DNA of 64,000 nucleotides from Siderastrea siderea (lineage: Eukaryota; Cnidaria; Anthozoa; Scleractinia; Rhizangiidae): the NCBI GenBank assembly GCA_964030785.1, contig OZ034972.1, forward strand, positions 50,198,538 to 50,262,537. Direction: 5' to 3'. Shown piece after piece: positions 1-12,400 of the stretch; within the stretch, counting starts at the first letter, position 1, and each line of letters begins with the position of its first letter. The notes under the pieces are model-generated. The model was not told the DNA's origin, did no database searches, and saw only the letters and a program-made list of their open reading frames with translations. A program made the translations under genes and the position numbers.

Positions 1-625
1 CTGCTACTCTTAGCTATGAGAATTTGGTGATTGATCATAATTATTTTACATTAATAATTATTTTCACTCCTGCATCTTTTAACTTGCATCTTGCAGTTAA
101 AAAATATTTTAAAAGTGTAAAGAGAATTTACAGGAAACTTTTCATGACAATCAAAACTTACATCTTGGGCTGTGTCCATTCACCTAGGAAACAAAGAGAA
201 ATAAAAAAAAAAGGAATAAAAATTTGAAGGACATAGGGTGGTTAAATCATTAGGGAACTTCAAGGAATTCCTTGGTTTGCTCCCCTTATGCCACATGTTG
301 GACCAATAATTTGTTAAGCCACAGGCCTGTTTTCAAATGCCAATTAACAATTTGTGGATGGCCAGCTGGTCTCTTGTCCCTTGGGATTATTAGGAAACAA
401 AGTGGAGTAGTTAGCTTTCATCCCTTTCACCTCGAAGCATGCCTATAAGTACACTCCCCTTTTTAGTTCCCAGCCCTCCTCATGTAGGTCTGTAAAAAAT
501 GTGTTTCAGAATTGTGGAAATGTAATATTTCTTTGGGGTTTTGGGGTGTTTCCTGCCCTGCATTAGAAAAACTAGTTGTTTACAGAGGTATCTTAAAATC
601 ACGGTGACCTTTTATACATATGCAG
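1..625. other. non-coding stretch
   Basis: AT-rich sequence in which I see no convincing gene. Open frames here are short and lack ATG starts or splice context. It may be intronic for the minus-strand gene described further right, or intergenic. Confidence 0.5.
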
Positions 626-800
626 AAGAAGACCTTCAACTTCTGAAAATCATATGCCAGTGCCAAATGCCAGTCCCAGAAATAAACTGCCAGTCAATGT
701 GCCAGATCCAGAAACAAACTGTTCAGAACTGGATGAAATCAGGAAGTCTATTATTCTACGTTCAAAAACACATGGTTATCTATATTTAATGTTAAAGTAA
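626..800 (+). CDS. possible terminal exon of an unidentified gene
   Basis: After a pyrimidine-containing tract ending in an AG (acceptor at 624-625), one frame stays open for 58 codons to a TAA. It encodes a polar, Pro/Asn/Ser-rich segment with the motif PVPNASPRNKLPVNVPDPE. The repeated PVPN/PVNVPDP pattern looks more like a real linker or tail than random sequence. No ATG exon is visible upstream in the window, and I do not recognise the protein. A chance frame of this length is quite possible. Confidence 0.22.
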
Positions 801-997
801 CTGATTGTATAAGCATTTTTCTGGACATGTCTGCTTCACTGAATCTTGTTCCCAGAAAATTCAGGGGTCAAAGGACTGAAAAAGGTCAAAATCATTTTAG
901 TCATCCAGATCATAAAATACTGATTTAGTCCTCTGGCGTGAACTGATTTTATTTAAAAAAATGAATAAAAATAAAATTAAAAATCAGCAACTCATAC

Positions 998-1062
998 CCT
1001 GTTAGCTGGGGGGCCGGGACTCATTCCTCGATCCAATCCTCGTTCCTTGCTGGCACTTTTAA
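998..1062 (-). CDS. putative linker exon (DCX-kinase-like gene)
   Basis: On the minus strand an acceptor (TTTTTTGTAG) opens a 65-nt exon that ends at AGG|GTATGAG. It enters in phase 1 and leaves in phase 0, encoding a basic Ser/Pro/Arg stretch (SASKERGLDRGMSPGPPANR). It follows two upstream exons of compatible phase. The composition fits the Ser/Pro-rich linker between the doublecortin repeats and the kinase domain of doublecortin-like kinases. No kinase sequence is in the window, so this is inference. An acceptor 6 nt further downstream, AAAAG|TGCC, is also possible. Confidence 0.38.
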
Positions 1063-1517
1063 CTACAAAAAAGCATAAGTTTACAACAATGTTCCTAACA
1101 CCGTATGACCATCGTTCCACTGTTGATCATAACAGTTATTTTATTCATCTGAGATAGCAATGAAATTGGGTTATTACTGAAAATTCTGTGATTGCTAAAA
1201 ATACCATTTAGGTCTTCAAACGAAACAATTTTAGAGGAATAGGGCATCCTTTCCCCATTGTAAGACCCCATGAAGTAAATGGAAGAACAGATTACTTCCA
1301 GAAACCAAAGCACATCTTGTCCTTTAAGTATATCTATATTTATATGATCATGCAGCAAGCTGGGACATAAACGACCTCTTTATCAAATAACTTCACTGAA
1401 CTTTTCATTTTAAAACAGTTACTTACATTTCTTTTATTTGTTTATTTTAATTATGTGCCTTTACAATCTTTTTATTTGTTTATTTTAATTATATGCCTTT
1501 ACAACGTCAATCTTTAC

Positions 1518-1565
1518 CTGAGGCAGAGCGCCGCACTTGGCGATCACGACTAGGAGCGTGTCCAC
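1518..1565 (-). CDS. putative linker micro-exon (DCX-kinase-like gene)
   Basis: A 48-nt minus-strand exon lies between a good acceptor (CAATGTTTTCAG) and a donor (CTCAG|GTAAAGA). It is phase 1 on both sides and encodes a GHAPSRDRQVRRSAS-like basic, Ser/Arg-rich peptide. It is locally GC-rich compared with the AT-rich surroundings, as expected of a coding exon. It joins in frame to the exon at 2176-2283 and the one at 998-1062. Being a multiple of 3 with equal phases, it could be skipped without breaking the frame. Confidence 0.42.
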
Positions 1566-2175
1566 CTGAAAACATTGAGGTTACATAGCAATTCTCATTA
1601 CTGTTTCCCATGCACTGTGTTTATCGCTTATTGCAATTTTTTTAATCATTAAAAGGATTAAAGAGATCCAATTCTTTTTATCAGCTCCTCAAATGTGTTT
1701 AGAACTTATGGCAAATCTCATATTGATTTTTTAATTAATTTTGAGGCATAAAATTATGACTTTAAATTTATCACTTTCTTCAGGTAATAGGGCAATGTCA
1801 TTATTATAACACCGGTAATCACCATCATCATCATCATTCCCTGTTGCATTAGGAATAGCTTTGGACACTGTTTTTCCAAGTTAACACCATTCCTGGATTT
1901 AAGTACCCTTATTTAAGTTATTTTTTGTCTTGCTTAGTTTCAACTTATTTAAAACTGAAAGAGGAAAACTTTAAGCAGTTGAAATCTGATAGCCTCACTT
2001 TAGAAAAATAATGTCCCAACTTCTGTTAGTTATAAATATTAACACTTCTCTTTAAGAAATGTTACCTCAATGTCAAAGTTTAGCTGTTACACAAAAACAT
2101 TCAACCACCTTAGAGACTTCATTAATTGATATGCCAAAGCATACTTCATGAAAACAAAGTTGTAACATTTCATAC

Positions 2176-2283
2176 CTGATTCATTGGAGCCACTGTCTCG
2201 TCGACCACGCGGGGTTCGTAATGAAGAGGACCTTTTCAGTCCAGCTGGCCTCTTGAGATCTCTATAAGGTGTTATCTTATAAC
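2176..2283 (-). CDS. putative linker exon (DCX-kinase-like gene)
   Basis: A 108-nt minus-strand exon has acceptor TTGTTTTTAG and donor AATCAG|GTATGAA, phase 1 on both sides. It encodes 36 residues rich in Arg, Ser and Pro (motifs YKITPYRDLKRPAG and SSSLRTPRGRRDSG). Phase 1 matches the end of the second doublecortin exon at 9007, so it can be joined to the doublecortin repeats in place of the tail exon at 5324-5931. RSSSLRTP resembles a basophilic-kinase phosphosite; that is a guess. The gene assignment is inferred from strand, order and phase only. Confidence 0.45.
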
Positions 2284-5200
2284 CTAAAAACAATTTTTAT
2301 AGTTGGGGAAAGAATCAGTCGAAAATTCAGCACACAAAATGAAAACAACCTTTTTAATTCATTTTTTAAGACTTAGCCTGCTAATCATATACTGCCAATA
2401 TTCAAGGCTCAATTTCTGTCTTTTTTTGAGGTCCCGTTCCCCAGACACAACTGGCAATCAACCTTACCGACATGCCTGCAATATTGCCACCAGTACTACA
2501 TAGGATATAGTTCTGGCATAAAGAACAACTGTATTGGAAACTTTCCCCAGTCTTCACCACCAGCATGCCTGCAAAGTTGAGTCATGTTCGACTTTGCAGG
2601 CATACAGGCAATTCTACTGGCAAATTTGCAACAAAATTGATTTTTTCAGAAGACTGTGGCAGAGCACTTAAAGTACGGACTTGTCATACTACTTGATCTA
2701 TCCAAAAAGTCAAGATTTCCAATGATATTTTATCCTTTTAACCATAACATCGGGGAGGCATTACCAAAAATATCCTTTGCATAACATGTCTCGCCTAAAC
2801 TGAAATTCACTTTATGTCTGAAGACCTGGCATCCTATGAGAAACAGGCAGGGGTTTCAATAACTTATAACCTGTAAATTCCTGTAAGGTGCATAACATTT
2901 AGCAATTTTACAGTCTTATTTCAAATGGATTTCAATACTGTACAACAATTATTATTGTAAGTTCATGGCTTTGACCTCTGTGCATTCTAAATCAAATGTT
3001 CAACCACAAACTCAGTTTTTTATAACATTTTTATTACCAAATTTGTCTCACACATACAACTGTACCATAAAAACATCAAATGTTGTAATATAACATTCTT
3101 TCATTGCCCTTTTTTGGCCAATATCATTGCAGACATTTTTGTCTCTTGTCCTCTTTCAAACATTCCTTGGCAATTCTCCGATCCTCTTTGGGCTCTCCAA
3201 AAATAATTCTTAATTCTCTAAATATTTATTACAAAAGATGTTTCCTCTCATATTCCCATTGCCTTGCTGATGAGAAATTACCAATGATTTTTACTTTCTT
3301 ATTTTAGCAAATTCATTTCACCAATTATGGCACCTTTCCTTAATTCTTTCACAAAAATACCATTCCATTTATGTTCAAATTTCACTACCAAATGTAATTG
3401 TTGTATATAGTTTTCAAAACATTATTTTGTTTAATATGAACTGCAAGTCCCTTTGTGTTCCAAGCGGTTCCTTAGGACTAATTACTAGAATTTTTTAAAT
3501 ACCCTTAACTGTAACATTTAATTTTAACATTAACATCTTGCTCTAAATATAATTCAACTAAAAAAAACTATAATTGGCATTGGCTTATACCAAGCAAATA
3601 TATTTACCCCTTATTTCCTCTCAATATATATTTTTATAACAATAGGTTAGTGATACATCTGTTTACTTGAGGTTAAGTGACAGACATAATGCTCTTGGTA
3701 ACATTGCATTCTGTCAACAGAGAGCCTAAACAGCCATAATTTCTCCAGTATTCGTTAGGTACCTCTTAAGGTTCCATTTACACAACTGGCTAAATACAAC
3801 TTGTTAGTCCAATAAAGGAATATCAAGATACTTGAACAAAAATATGAACCGTTATCAAAAATACTTATTCATCAAGAATGATAAGCTATGTTTAATCATG
3901 ATAAATTTTCACAAGAAAATAAGTAATCTGATCCAAAAAGATATGTTTTGATTTTGAAATGATTTGAATGCAGCCAAAAATAGATTGAACTGACACATAA
4001 AATTGCAATAAATTTCCACAAGAAAATGAGGAATCTATTGATATTGGTTTGTATTTTGTTAACCAGACATGACTAAAAACACAATGAATTCTCTTTGTGA
4101 CTAGAATTCGTGTTGTTTTACTAATTTTGTCGGAAGGTTCCAATTTTCAAAAACAACTCCACATGATTGGTTTTTAAACATTCAGCAATTTTTCCATTTG
4201 TTTGCTTTCTTGTTTTGAATGATAATTGGAGTTGTATTTACTGACTCCAACATTAGTACATTTTTAGCATAAAATGGGTCAGGGTAATTTGCTAACCACA
4301 AACAAAACCACAAACAACCGTGATTATGTTGTTTTTTCTTCGACTTTTGAATGCACTGCACACAAAAGTGCATGGATGTTGAATTGAGGTTATGGACAAC
4401 TTTGCGTGTGAAATATATTTCAGTAACTCTGTGAAAAGTGTTTTTAAATCTTAAGCTGAAAGCTCGTGTAAACTGAAAATGAAAGTTTATAAATTGGTCA
4501 ATTTGTGCATGAATTTTGACTGCCAAAACTGGTATAAATAAAACACGACGTGAAACTAACAAATTATACACTACCTTGCTATAAAAAGTCAGATAAAAGA
4601 TTAAGTGGATGTGAGGTTGTGTGCATTGGAATGATAAAATGAATGGCTTTATGTATGTTTCATATAAACATAAATGATATAATAAATCTGAGGTTAATAT
4701 ATTATATTTTAGCAATGCAGTTTCCTTTCTTTTTTCCTTTGTAATTGAATCCAGACAAAAATTCCAGCCCTTTACTTCTTTAACCTTTTTAAAAGGCAAA
4801 AAGCCTGCCCTGGTAGTATTATTTTGTTCTGTATATTTAATTAGCTTACTTTATAAGCATATATATGGAATCATTAAAATATCCATGATAGCATTGTAGC
4901 AAACTTGCTACAATGCTAGAATGACAAAACCACTGTACTCAGACAGGTCCCACCATTCCGCAAAAAGACAGGTGGTCTCTTCATGTACCCCCTCCCCCCC
5001 CCCCCCACCTTAAAAGATGGTGTCTTGTTTGTATAGCCCCCACTCTATCAGGAGTAGAAACTAAGAAAACGATTCAAACCTTGCTGTGCCATTTGTTCAG
5101 CAATGCAAGCTTCATGCACACCTAATATGAAAGTCTCAACTCAAATTTTGAGGCCAATAAATTTTGTTCATTTGGCTAAGCAGACAGGTGGTATCCTGCA

Positions 5201-5323
5201 TAGCCCAGCTACCCCTACATAAGGTGGGTCCTCATCGAGTACACTTGTCATGACCACTTCACTAAGTCATGTAGAATTTTAAATTAATGTCATCTGGAAG
5301 TGCTGGAATTACACACAGTCGCA
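2284..5323. other. non-coding stretch with small inverted repeats
   Basis: AT-rich DNA, either intronic for a long isoform or downstream of the short isoform of the doublecortin gene. It holds a spaced 12-bp inverted repeat (2566-2577 with 2591-2602), a perfect 14-bp-arm hairpin at 4889-4918 and a C-run near 4987-5007. The 205-codon open frame at 4182-4799 begins at TTG, is compositionally AT-driven and has no recognisable motif, so I do not call it. Confidence 0.6.
4889..4918. repeat. perfect hairpin, 14-bp arms, 2-nt loop
   Basis: TAGCATTGTAGCAA is followed after 2 nt by its exact reverse complement. A perfect 14-bp arm with so short a loop in random sequence is unlikely. It could be the core of a small foldback element or a cruciform. 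There is no poly-T after it and no gene next to it. Confidence 0.7.
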
Positions 5324-5931
5324 TTAAGCAAGAACCGTTTCAAGAGAGTCAGCAGGAGACAGGTTTAGTGACATGGGCTTCAGATCCAGCTTGCCATCAG
5401 CATCTGCTTCCTCTGTTTTCTTTTCACTGTTGGAGAACATCATCGGTCGGACGGACGCAGTTGGTTTACCATCATGTGGTCCCTGGCTTTTGTTGATCTT
5501 CTCATTATAAATGTAAATGTAGTAACCATGTCGGCCCTCAGTATTTTCAGAATCAGAATCATCTGATGGCAAGTCTTGAGTAGAAATCACCTTCGGTTCT
5601 GGGGGTTTTGGTCTCAATCTTCCTCGTATAGCAACAGGGGTGTCGGAGCCAGCTTTTGGTCTGATGGGGACAGGCTTATCTGAACCAGGTTGCTTCTTTG
5701 CTGGTCTTAGAGATGCATTACCTTTCATTTGAGGCATCAGTGACTTGCGGGAAAACTCCGATGGAATCCCCATGGCAGTTTTTGGTCTGCCAGATGTAAA
5801 ACTTGCAGACGATCTCGGTGTTGTTTTTGGTGATGGTGAAAAAGATTTTCTCGAAGAACAACGTCTGGGAGACACAGACCTTGTTCTACGAGGTGCAGGC
5901 CTAGGTGATGTTAAATTTGCCATGGAAGCTG
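5324..5931 (-). CDS. doublecortin-domain protein, C-terminal tail exon with stop
   Basis: Last exon of the short doublecortin isoform. The acceptor on the minus strand (GCATCTTAG) opens a 608-nt exon that needs one base from the previous exon, which is exactly what exon 2 (9007-9106, phase 1) supplies. It encodes about 202 residues of low-complexity, basic, Ser/Pro/Arg-rich tail (RRTRSVSPRRCSSRKSFSPSP near its start), then an acidic patch DDSDSENTEG, a YYIYIYN stretch and a final helix-like LSPADSLETVLA before TAA. Ser/Pro-rich tails follow the tandem doublecortin repeats in DCX-family proteins and are usually phosphorylated. No kinase domain is present, so this exon makes a microtubule-binding protein of 456 residues without kinase. 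The stop and the phase are seen directly; the isoform model is inference. Confidence 0.75.
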
Positions 5932-8900
5932 CTAAGATGCAGTGCAAGTGAACTGTGAACTTCTTTTCTGGAGGAGGGGGCTCAGGTCGCAGGCCAGGAA
6001 TATAGGAATGAATTTCTGTTACAGGTGCATAGCGCCAAGGTGGGTTGAACCCTGGGATTGGAAAAAAGCACCGAGTTTAATATACTTGGCAATGGAAATA
6101 TAGACGATTCAAAGTTTAGTATTTGCCATCGTATAAGCGAGTTCAAAATGAAAGCGGGATTCCCACAATTTTGCATTCCCATTTCCTGGCCTGCTTTGAG
6201 CATGTTTTTTTTTAAATTACCAATGAAGCAATTAACAATGAAGCAAGGACTGTAACACAATTTCCAGTTGTTGACCATAAAATACCACCACACCCATAGT
6301 CACTTAGAATGCCACACAAACAGTTTATTGTGACTGCTAGCTTTTCATTTTTGTCTCGCTTACACGAGAGCTAACTTACTAAACAGTTCTATAGTTGTTT
6401 GTAAAAGTGCGAGTGGTCCCCAGTTACTGACCTAAAATGGGATTTTTGCACTACATAAACTTACTGATGCTAATTTTTGTTGCTGTACAAAAATCTATAA
6501 GTTAATGTAGTGTCTGGTGCACATTTTGTGAACAGCTTGGTCCACAAAATGTGTTGCAGTACAATAGGTTAATCCAACTGTGCTTGTTTCTTAAAAGACA
6601 CAGCACATTGATCAAGCATTTGACTAGACAACTTAGCATGTGACCAGCCAAATGCGTAGTCTGGTAAATAAGTTTTTGTGGTTTGCAATAATAGGTTACT
6701 TTCACAATTGCGCCATTTTATTGTAATTGAAGAATTCACTTTGTTTTTCTCTTTCTTATTTAAATTTTGTAATCCCAGTGAGGTTTAAACCACAAAACCC
6801 AAAATCAGCATCAGAAAGCAACAAACTCAAGGCTCGTGGTAGTTATAGTAAAATGACACCATTGGGCAATTCCAGAAAATATCCAAATACCACGACGGAC
6901 GGCTTTTTGGAATTCCGAGGGCAAGGGGGGGTTCTTTGAACTGGAATTCTGAAGGCATGGGGGGGGTACTTACATTTGGAATTCTGAAGGCATGGGGGGG
7001 TACTTCGTTTGGAATTCTGAAGGCTTAAAACTTTAAATTTGGGGGACGTTACCAGTTCGTAAATGAAGCACGACCGAACGACGCGACACTGATGACGACC
7101 GCGAAAGTGCAGGATACAAGAGAAGCATCCATAGATCTGGCATGTGTTGAAGAAAGCCGATAAAACTTGGGTTGTACATCAAATTCATGAATTTCTTGAT
7201 GATGAATTTCAGATTAATAAAATACGAACAGATCTTTGTTCGCGTATGTACTGTAAACATCGCTCTCGTCGGCTGGACGGCGAAAACTCGCACCAGTCCC
7301 TTGCTTCTTTATTTAGGAACGCCTGCTTGATTTTGTACTTTGAGAGAGACTGCTGACCCTGCAGGCTCAAATTCAATATGGCGGATGTGTCAGAGCACGC
7401 AATCGCCTTCGATCGTAATATCTTCCGAGTGTACAAACTTATATCACACAATATTTTTATTTTAATGTTCTGTAGCAGTTTGGTATAATGTAAAATTTCT
7501 GTAGGTTGTAGCTGTTGAACAAAGGTAAGCAGAAATCATTTTTTTTCCAATTTTTTCCCACAAAAGTGGAGTGATGTGAAACCGATTGACGTAAAATAGC
7601 CCAAGTTGGGCATTTTGTCAACACATTTGGTAATTCTGAAGGGTTTGAGGAAAAAAGGGAAATTCCGAGGGGGAGGGGGGGTTAACGATTATGGAATTCT
7701 GAGGGCATGGGGGGGTAACGCATTTTGGAATTTCCGAAGGGAAGGGGGGGTTAAAATATTGAAGCCGTCCGTCGTGGTGTATGGATATTTTCTGGAATTG
7801 CCCATTGTGAAAATGATCTATTGTTAAAGTGGTAAACAACTGGCTGTGGGCTTGGGTTTTTTCCTGCACATGTGCTAGGTTGAGAATTGACACTTCTCAA
7901 TAGCTTAGACACTTTTGTGTGGCTGTTGGCCAGAAACTGAAAGAATTTTCCCACATATACCACAAGACATGAGCATTCCAAAGACAAATACAACTTTTTT
8001 TAATTATTCTTTTTATTCCAGTGGCAAGCTGCATAAAAACTGATGCTGGGCAAAACTGCTAACAATAGATTTCATTAAGGTTGAACTCCACTGAAAGGGG
8101 AGGGAAATGGGTAATTATTCACAAGTGCAAACTGAGCGTGAAGCATGAGATGCTAGCACAGAGTGTGAGAAGAAAGAGGAGGGGGCACCTGCTACCACGC
8201 CATTGTTTTCTTCATTGCCACCCCAAAACAGCTCTCAAAAGCAAGCTGTCTGCAAAATGTTGAGCTGTCACATCTAGCTTGTCACAGGCATGGAAAATTC
8301 AGAAAAATTGATGTCTGTTTGCAGTCTCAGAACTAGACAGCCAGATGGAAAAGAAGGGAAAGTTCTCAGGAGCATAAAATCTCTTCATCAAGATGAACTG
8401 AATGTGCGTCATCGTATACCTTTAGCAACAGCTTACACAAACATGATATTGAAATCCCCCCCCCACCCCCCTCAATATCACGTAACAAATCAATATATCT
8501 TCGTTTAGTTACAGGGGGACAAATTCATTGCCTCTACTTCAATGATTTTTTTTCCAAACATAGTATGAAATTGTCAATGCAATATTGTCTGAATGATTCA
8601 CAAAGTACATTTTTAAATCGGCAACATAGCATAAGAAAATTCAGTGACTGATTCTCATAACGTAATCGGTTAAGGCCTCAAATTACACTCAATTAATTCT
8701 GACCAATCAGAACAGTTATTCAAGTAATAGATTGGCACAAAATTATTTCTCACCAACATCACGATTTTTGCATCCACCAGGCAAAAGTAAAAAAAAACAA
8801 AAAAGGAATGTGGTAGCAGGCATGCTTTTCCCTGTCCCTTTCCATTCTGTGCTCCCATCTTGAGCTTGCTAGTTCCCCCCATCCCTCCCCTTTTAACACC

Positions 8901-9006
8901 TGCAATGCAGGCAAGGCTCTTCCTGACACTGCGTTTTATGCAGCTCACCCCAAGATTACCTATATTAATGTGGTTTAAAGTAATATTAATTTTGATGATA
9001 ACTTAC
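5932..9006 (-). other. intron of the doublecortin gene
   Basis: A 3.1-kb intron between the second doublecortin exon and the tail exon, with GT at 9006 and AG at 5933-5932 on the minus strand. It is occupied partly by the inverted-repeat element at 6864-7803. I see no further exon with good splice sites inside, although small phase-preserving exons could be missed. Confidence 0.55.
6864..7803. mobile_element. MITE or non-autonomous DNA element, 42-bp terminal inverted repeats
   Basis: Both ends read GGGCAATTCCAGAAAATATC inward and continue to a shared CACGACGGACGGCTT block, giving terminal inverted repeats of about 42 bp with a few differences near the middle. Inside each end are several G-rich subrepeats of the form GGAATTCTGARGGCATGGGGGG in mirror arrangement. 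The middle holds unique sequence with higher GC and an ATG-initiated frame of 35 codons at 7378-7485 (MADVSEHAIAFDRN). No transposase is present. Target-site duplication is unclear (ATT on both sides). It sits in the intron of the doublecortin gene. Confidence 0.85.
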
Positions 9007-9106
9007 TCTGAACATCAACTTCAAATCCCTCTTCTGGAAACTTTTCATTACTTTGCAAGGCAACAAACACATTGTCATCACCAAACAGATGTCTGAGTTC
9101 CTTGAC
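9007..9106 (-). CDS. doublecortin-domain protein, exon 2 (end of second DC repeat)
   Basis: A 100-nt minus-strand exon with acceptor TATTTGTCAG and donor CAGA|GTAAGT. It encodes VKELRHLFGDDNVFVALQSN followed by EKFPEEGFEVDVQ, the classic end of a doublecortin repeat (hydrophobic-x-x-L-x-x-L/F-FGDD-x-hydrophobic-hydrophobic-ALxxEKF). It continues exon 1 exactly: exon 1 stops after DGKQ in phase 0 and this exon starts in phase 0, restoring ...DGKQ-VKELRHLFGDD. It ends in phase 1, compatible both with the tail exon at 5931 and with the linker exon at 2283. Confidence 0.88.
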
Positions 9107-9202
9107 CTGACAAATAGTAATTAAAAGAAGATATTCAGATATGGCATACCATGCACCAAAAGCTGCATTGAAACTAGGAATTAAAAAGAATTGATTATCT
9201 AT

Positions 9203-9329
9203 GTTGTGGTTCAATTTTATCCTTGGTTCAATTTTTATTTTCCTTTGTTTTTAACTCATTATCATACATTACCACACACATAAACAAAGGAAAATAGAAA
9301 TTGAACCAAGGATAAAATTGAACCACAAC
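9203..9329. repeat. foldback element, 48-bp arms
   Basis: Positions 9203-9250 and 9282-9329 are inverted copies that differ at one base, separated by 31 bp. Each arm contains two copies of the theme TTCAATTT. This is a typical small foldback MITE or very stable hairpin. It lies 96 bp upstream of the doublecortin exon 2 acceptor, inside the intron. Confidence 0.88.
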
Positions 9330-9400
9330 AACTATGTGCCTCCGCAGAAATGAGAAACTATTCTAATTGATAACTAGAAAGTGATAGACAACAAACAGTC

Positions 9401-9479
9401 GTTGTCCACAACAAGCATTACATAAAACTTTCCTACAAAGGGCAGTTTAAAGAGTCAGCAGTAATTTGTTGTGGACAAC
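9401..9479. repeat. inverted repeat, 14-bp arms
   Basis: GTTGTCCACAACAA (9401-9414) is repeated exactly in inverse at 9466-9479. The sequence outside both arms contains related GTTGATAACT-type words, so the full foldback may span roughly 9360-9530, next to the larger foldback at 9203-9329. Confidence 0.65.
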
Positions 9480-12400
9480 TAGTTCAATTCAGCTGCTAAT
9501 AGTTGATAACTTCTCGTTGTTGATAACTGTGTCACAGACAGGAAAAAAAACAGATAGCTGCTACTAAAATGCAAATTAAATTCATTTATTTTTTCCAGAA
9601 CCAAATCTACCTTTATAAGGATATCAATCACCAGAACCACCAAATATTATATAAAAAAGCCAAAACAAAAGAGTACAAATAAACATAATTCAAGAAAAAA
9701 AACAATTAGGCAGACCTCTACATAGCAGGGTACATCCTCTCTCTTAAAATTATGAAAAAAATGCATTTACTACAGTACGAAATTCACTAGGCAGGATTTA
9801 AAGTTAGGTACCTACATATACAAAATTGGAGTTTTGACCACAAACTAATATGACACTATCAATCAAGATTTTAAAATACAGTAACAACATTGCATGAGAG
9901 AATATCTGCTTAAAAACTTAGTATACAAAACAGTTCTCTATGAAATTAACATTTCAAAGGAATTCCACAAATTGCATGAAAATCAAGGGACATTTAGTTC
10001 TTAGAAGTTTAATTACAACTGCCTTCCTTCCTGCTGGTGAAGCCTACCAAATCAATCCACTACAAAATTTATCTCAGCAGGTTTTTCTTGATTTGTAAAC
10101 TGACTTCAGCTTAACCTTCCAACCCACAGTGATGCACAACAAAAACCAAAATAAAGAGACTCTGTTCTTATTATTGAACCAAAACCAATTCTCTGCAGGA
10201 AAAATGCTTGGCACTCCTTTAAATATACAAAACAATAGACAGCAAGCAATGAAATACAAGAGGCAACTCAAAAATTCTTAGTCACTCTGCAGATCAGGAC
10301 TTAAAAAAACTCATTTGAAAACTATGATGAGCAATATAAAACAGGCTGCTTTCAACTCCTCGTTCCCAAGTTTATTTGTGCCTGTTGATTAAATCTTAAA
10401 GTGTGACCACTGAAGTGAAAGCTATTGAAGAGTATTTTCATGTGGTATTTTTTTATTATGCTTTACATAGCAGTTCTAACTTGCGAGTGTGTGGATGAAA
10501 TCCCAACAGTGGGAATCAAACAATTTTTTTACTCTGGTACACAAATTGATTCTCGTCACGGGTCTGTATGATTCTTGGCCACTACATGGCAGAATTATCT
10601 ACAACAGTTATTTATCAAGCCATTTTACCCTTGCTAAAGTAGTTCCTTTACTCTTGTGGTTTGCATGCCTAAAATATTTCACACTGATTATCAGGAGAAA
10701 CTAGACAGTGGTTATCACCACTGCCTGTGCTGGAGAGGGTAATTATAGTTATTAACTATTTTCTCTGGGTTTGAAGTTAAGACACCCAATACAAAAGACA
10801 CAGGGTGACAATTGCTTTTCTCAAGCACCACTTAATCTTTTAATTCCAAAGACGGATTAAAACTGTGTCAGGTCACAGGAGTACAACATTTATCAAATTT
10901 TTACTCAGAAAAAAAAAGTGAAAAAAAGAGCACCACAGGAAAAGTACCTTTGCGTAGAACTAACTTAATTGTGGCATATTAAGATTTTACACAAAGGCTT
11001 AAAAGCAGTAAGAGCCCTACAGGCTTTGATGCTGGGTAGGAAAGTATTATATAACAAGATTCCAGATGATATGCCAGCAGAAGGCAATTTTTTCACAGGA
11101 ATAGTTTATCAAATCTTCAGACATGGTCATGTAAACAATTCAAACAATAAATCCCGCCTGAAGAATTGTGCTATATTTGTTTACTGTTTGCTTGCCAAAT
11201 CAAATCCCTAGAAAACTAAAACTGCTGACAACATTCAGCAGACTTATAAAGTTCACTGACCCATTGTTGTTATACCTTAATTTCTTAAGAGTCACAAGGT
11301 AAACCTAAAAGCATAAAGAAACCGCTTGACATCTCTAATGAGGCATATCACAAGCCAATTCTTTACTTTTTCAATATAGCATTTTTTTAAAATAATATTT
11401 AAGAAAGAGATGTGTAATTTAAAGAGTGGTTTTGAAGAAATAAAACCTTTCTCTTGTAGGTCTCGACAATGTCGAATGGTAAAAACACCCCTCGCACTTG
11501 TGAAAAGAATATTTAAAAATGTTTACAATAACACCTCATAAACGAAAATGCAAATAGAATTCCCAAGTTATTACCTAAGGGTTATTTTCTCCCCATACAA
11601 TAATGCAAAATGACTTTTTTCAAGTGCACAGAAAAGACACATTGGCCAGAAAATGACGTTTTTGCTAGACATTTGCTGGAGATACAGGAAACTAATTGAT
11701 TTTATTGCCTTGTCATATGGGACCAATGCATCGTGAAAGTCAACAACACAAGAAAGTAAATAAAACACTCAAGTACAATATGACAGTGAAAAATGAAACT
11801 GTTGCTGAGACAAAAAACTTCTGTTTTAAATGTAACTCTAAACTACCTAGGAAAAATGCAACTAATAAATGTAGTATTTTGGGGGTAAATTAAGAAATGT
11901 ACAACATTTGGCCGGTTTATTAGAATATTCGACAGACCGCGGCAAACAAAAGACGCCCATAGCTGCTTTAGGAAGCGTGAATATTTTGATTTAGGCGAGC
12001 CGTGAAAAATTGCATGAATAATATAAACAAGAGTTATCTGGCCTAACACCGGAAACTTTTCTTTCAACATAAACCTAGCCAAGACTTTTCAGTATTTTAC
12101 CAACGACAAATTGCCAAAAACAAGCGGAAAACACTGTGTTCGTACAGGAAGGTGTGAAAATTGCTCAAGACGAATGCAATAAATAATGAAAGCTTATATC
12201 CACGTGGCGAACACACTGGTTCAAATTGTAAGCGCTTTGAAACAAATCAAACAAGTTGTACTCGGGGGAATAAATTTAGAGAAAACTGCTAGAAATATCT
12301 TCACGCTTAATAACTTTCTTTCCTCTCAGCAAAAGACATTGGCAATCTCGTGCTCCAAGCAACAGACATGGTCATACAGGAAACGGTAAAAATTCGACGG

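Noticed and set aside
4182..4799. 205-codon open frame on the minus strand
   Set aside because: It starts at TTG, has strongly AT-driven composition, no domain and no splice context. Long chance frames occur in such DNA.
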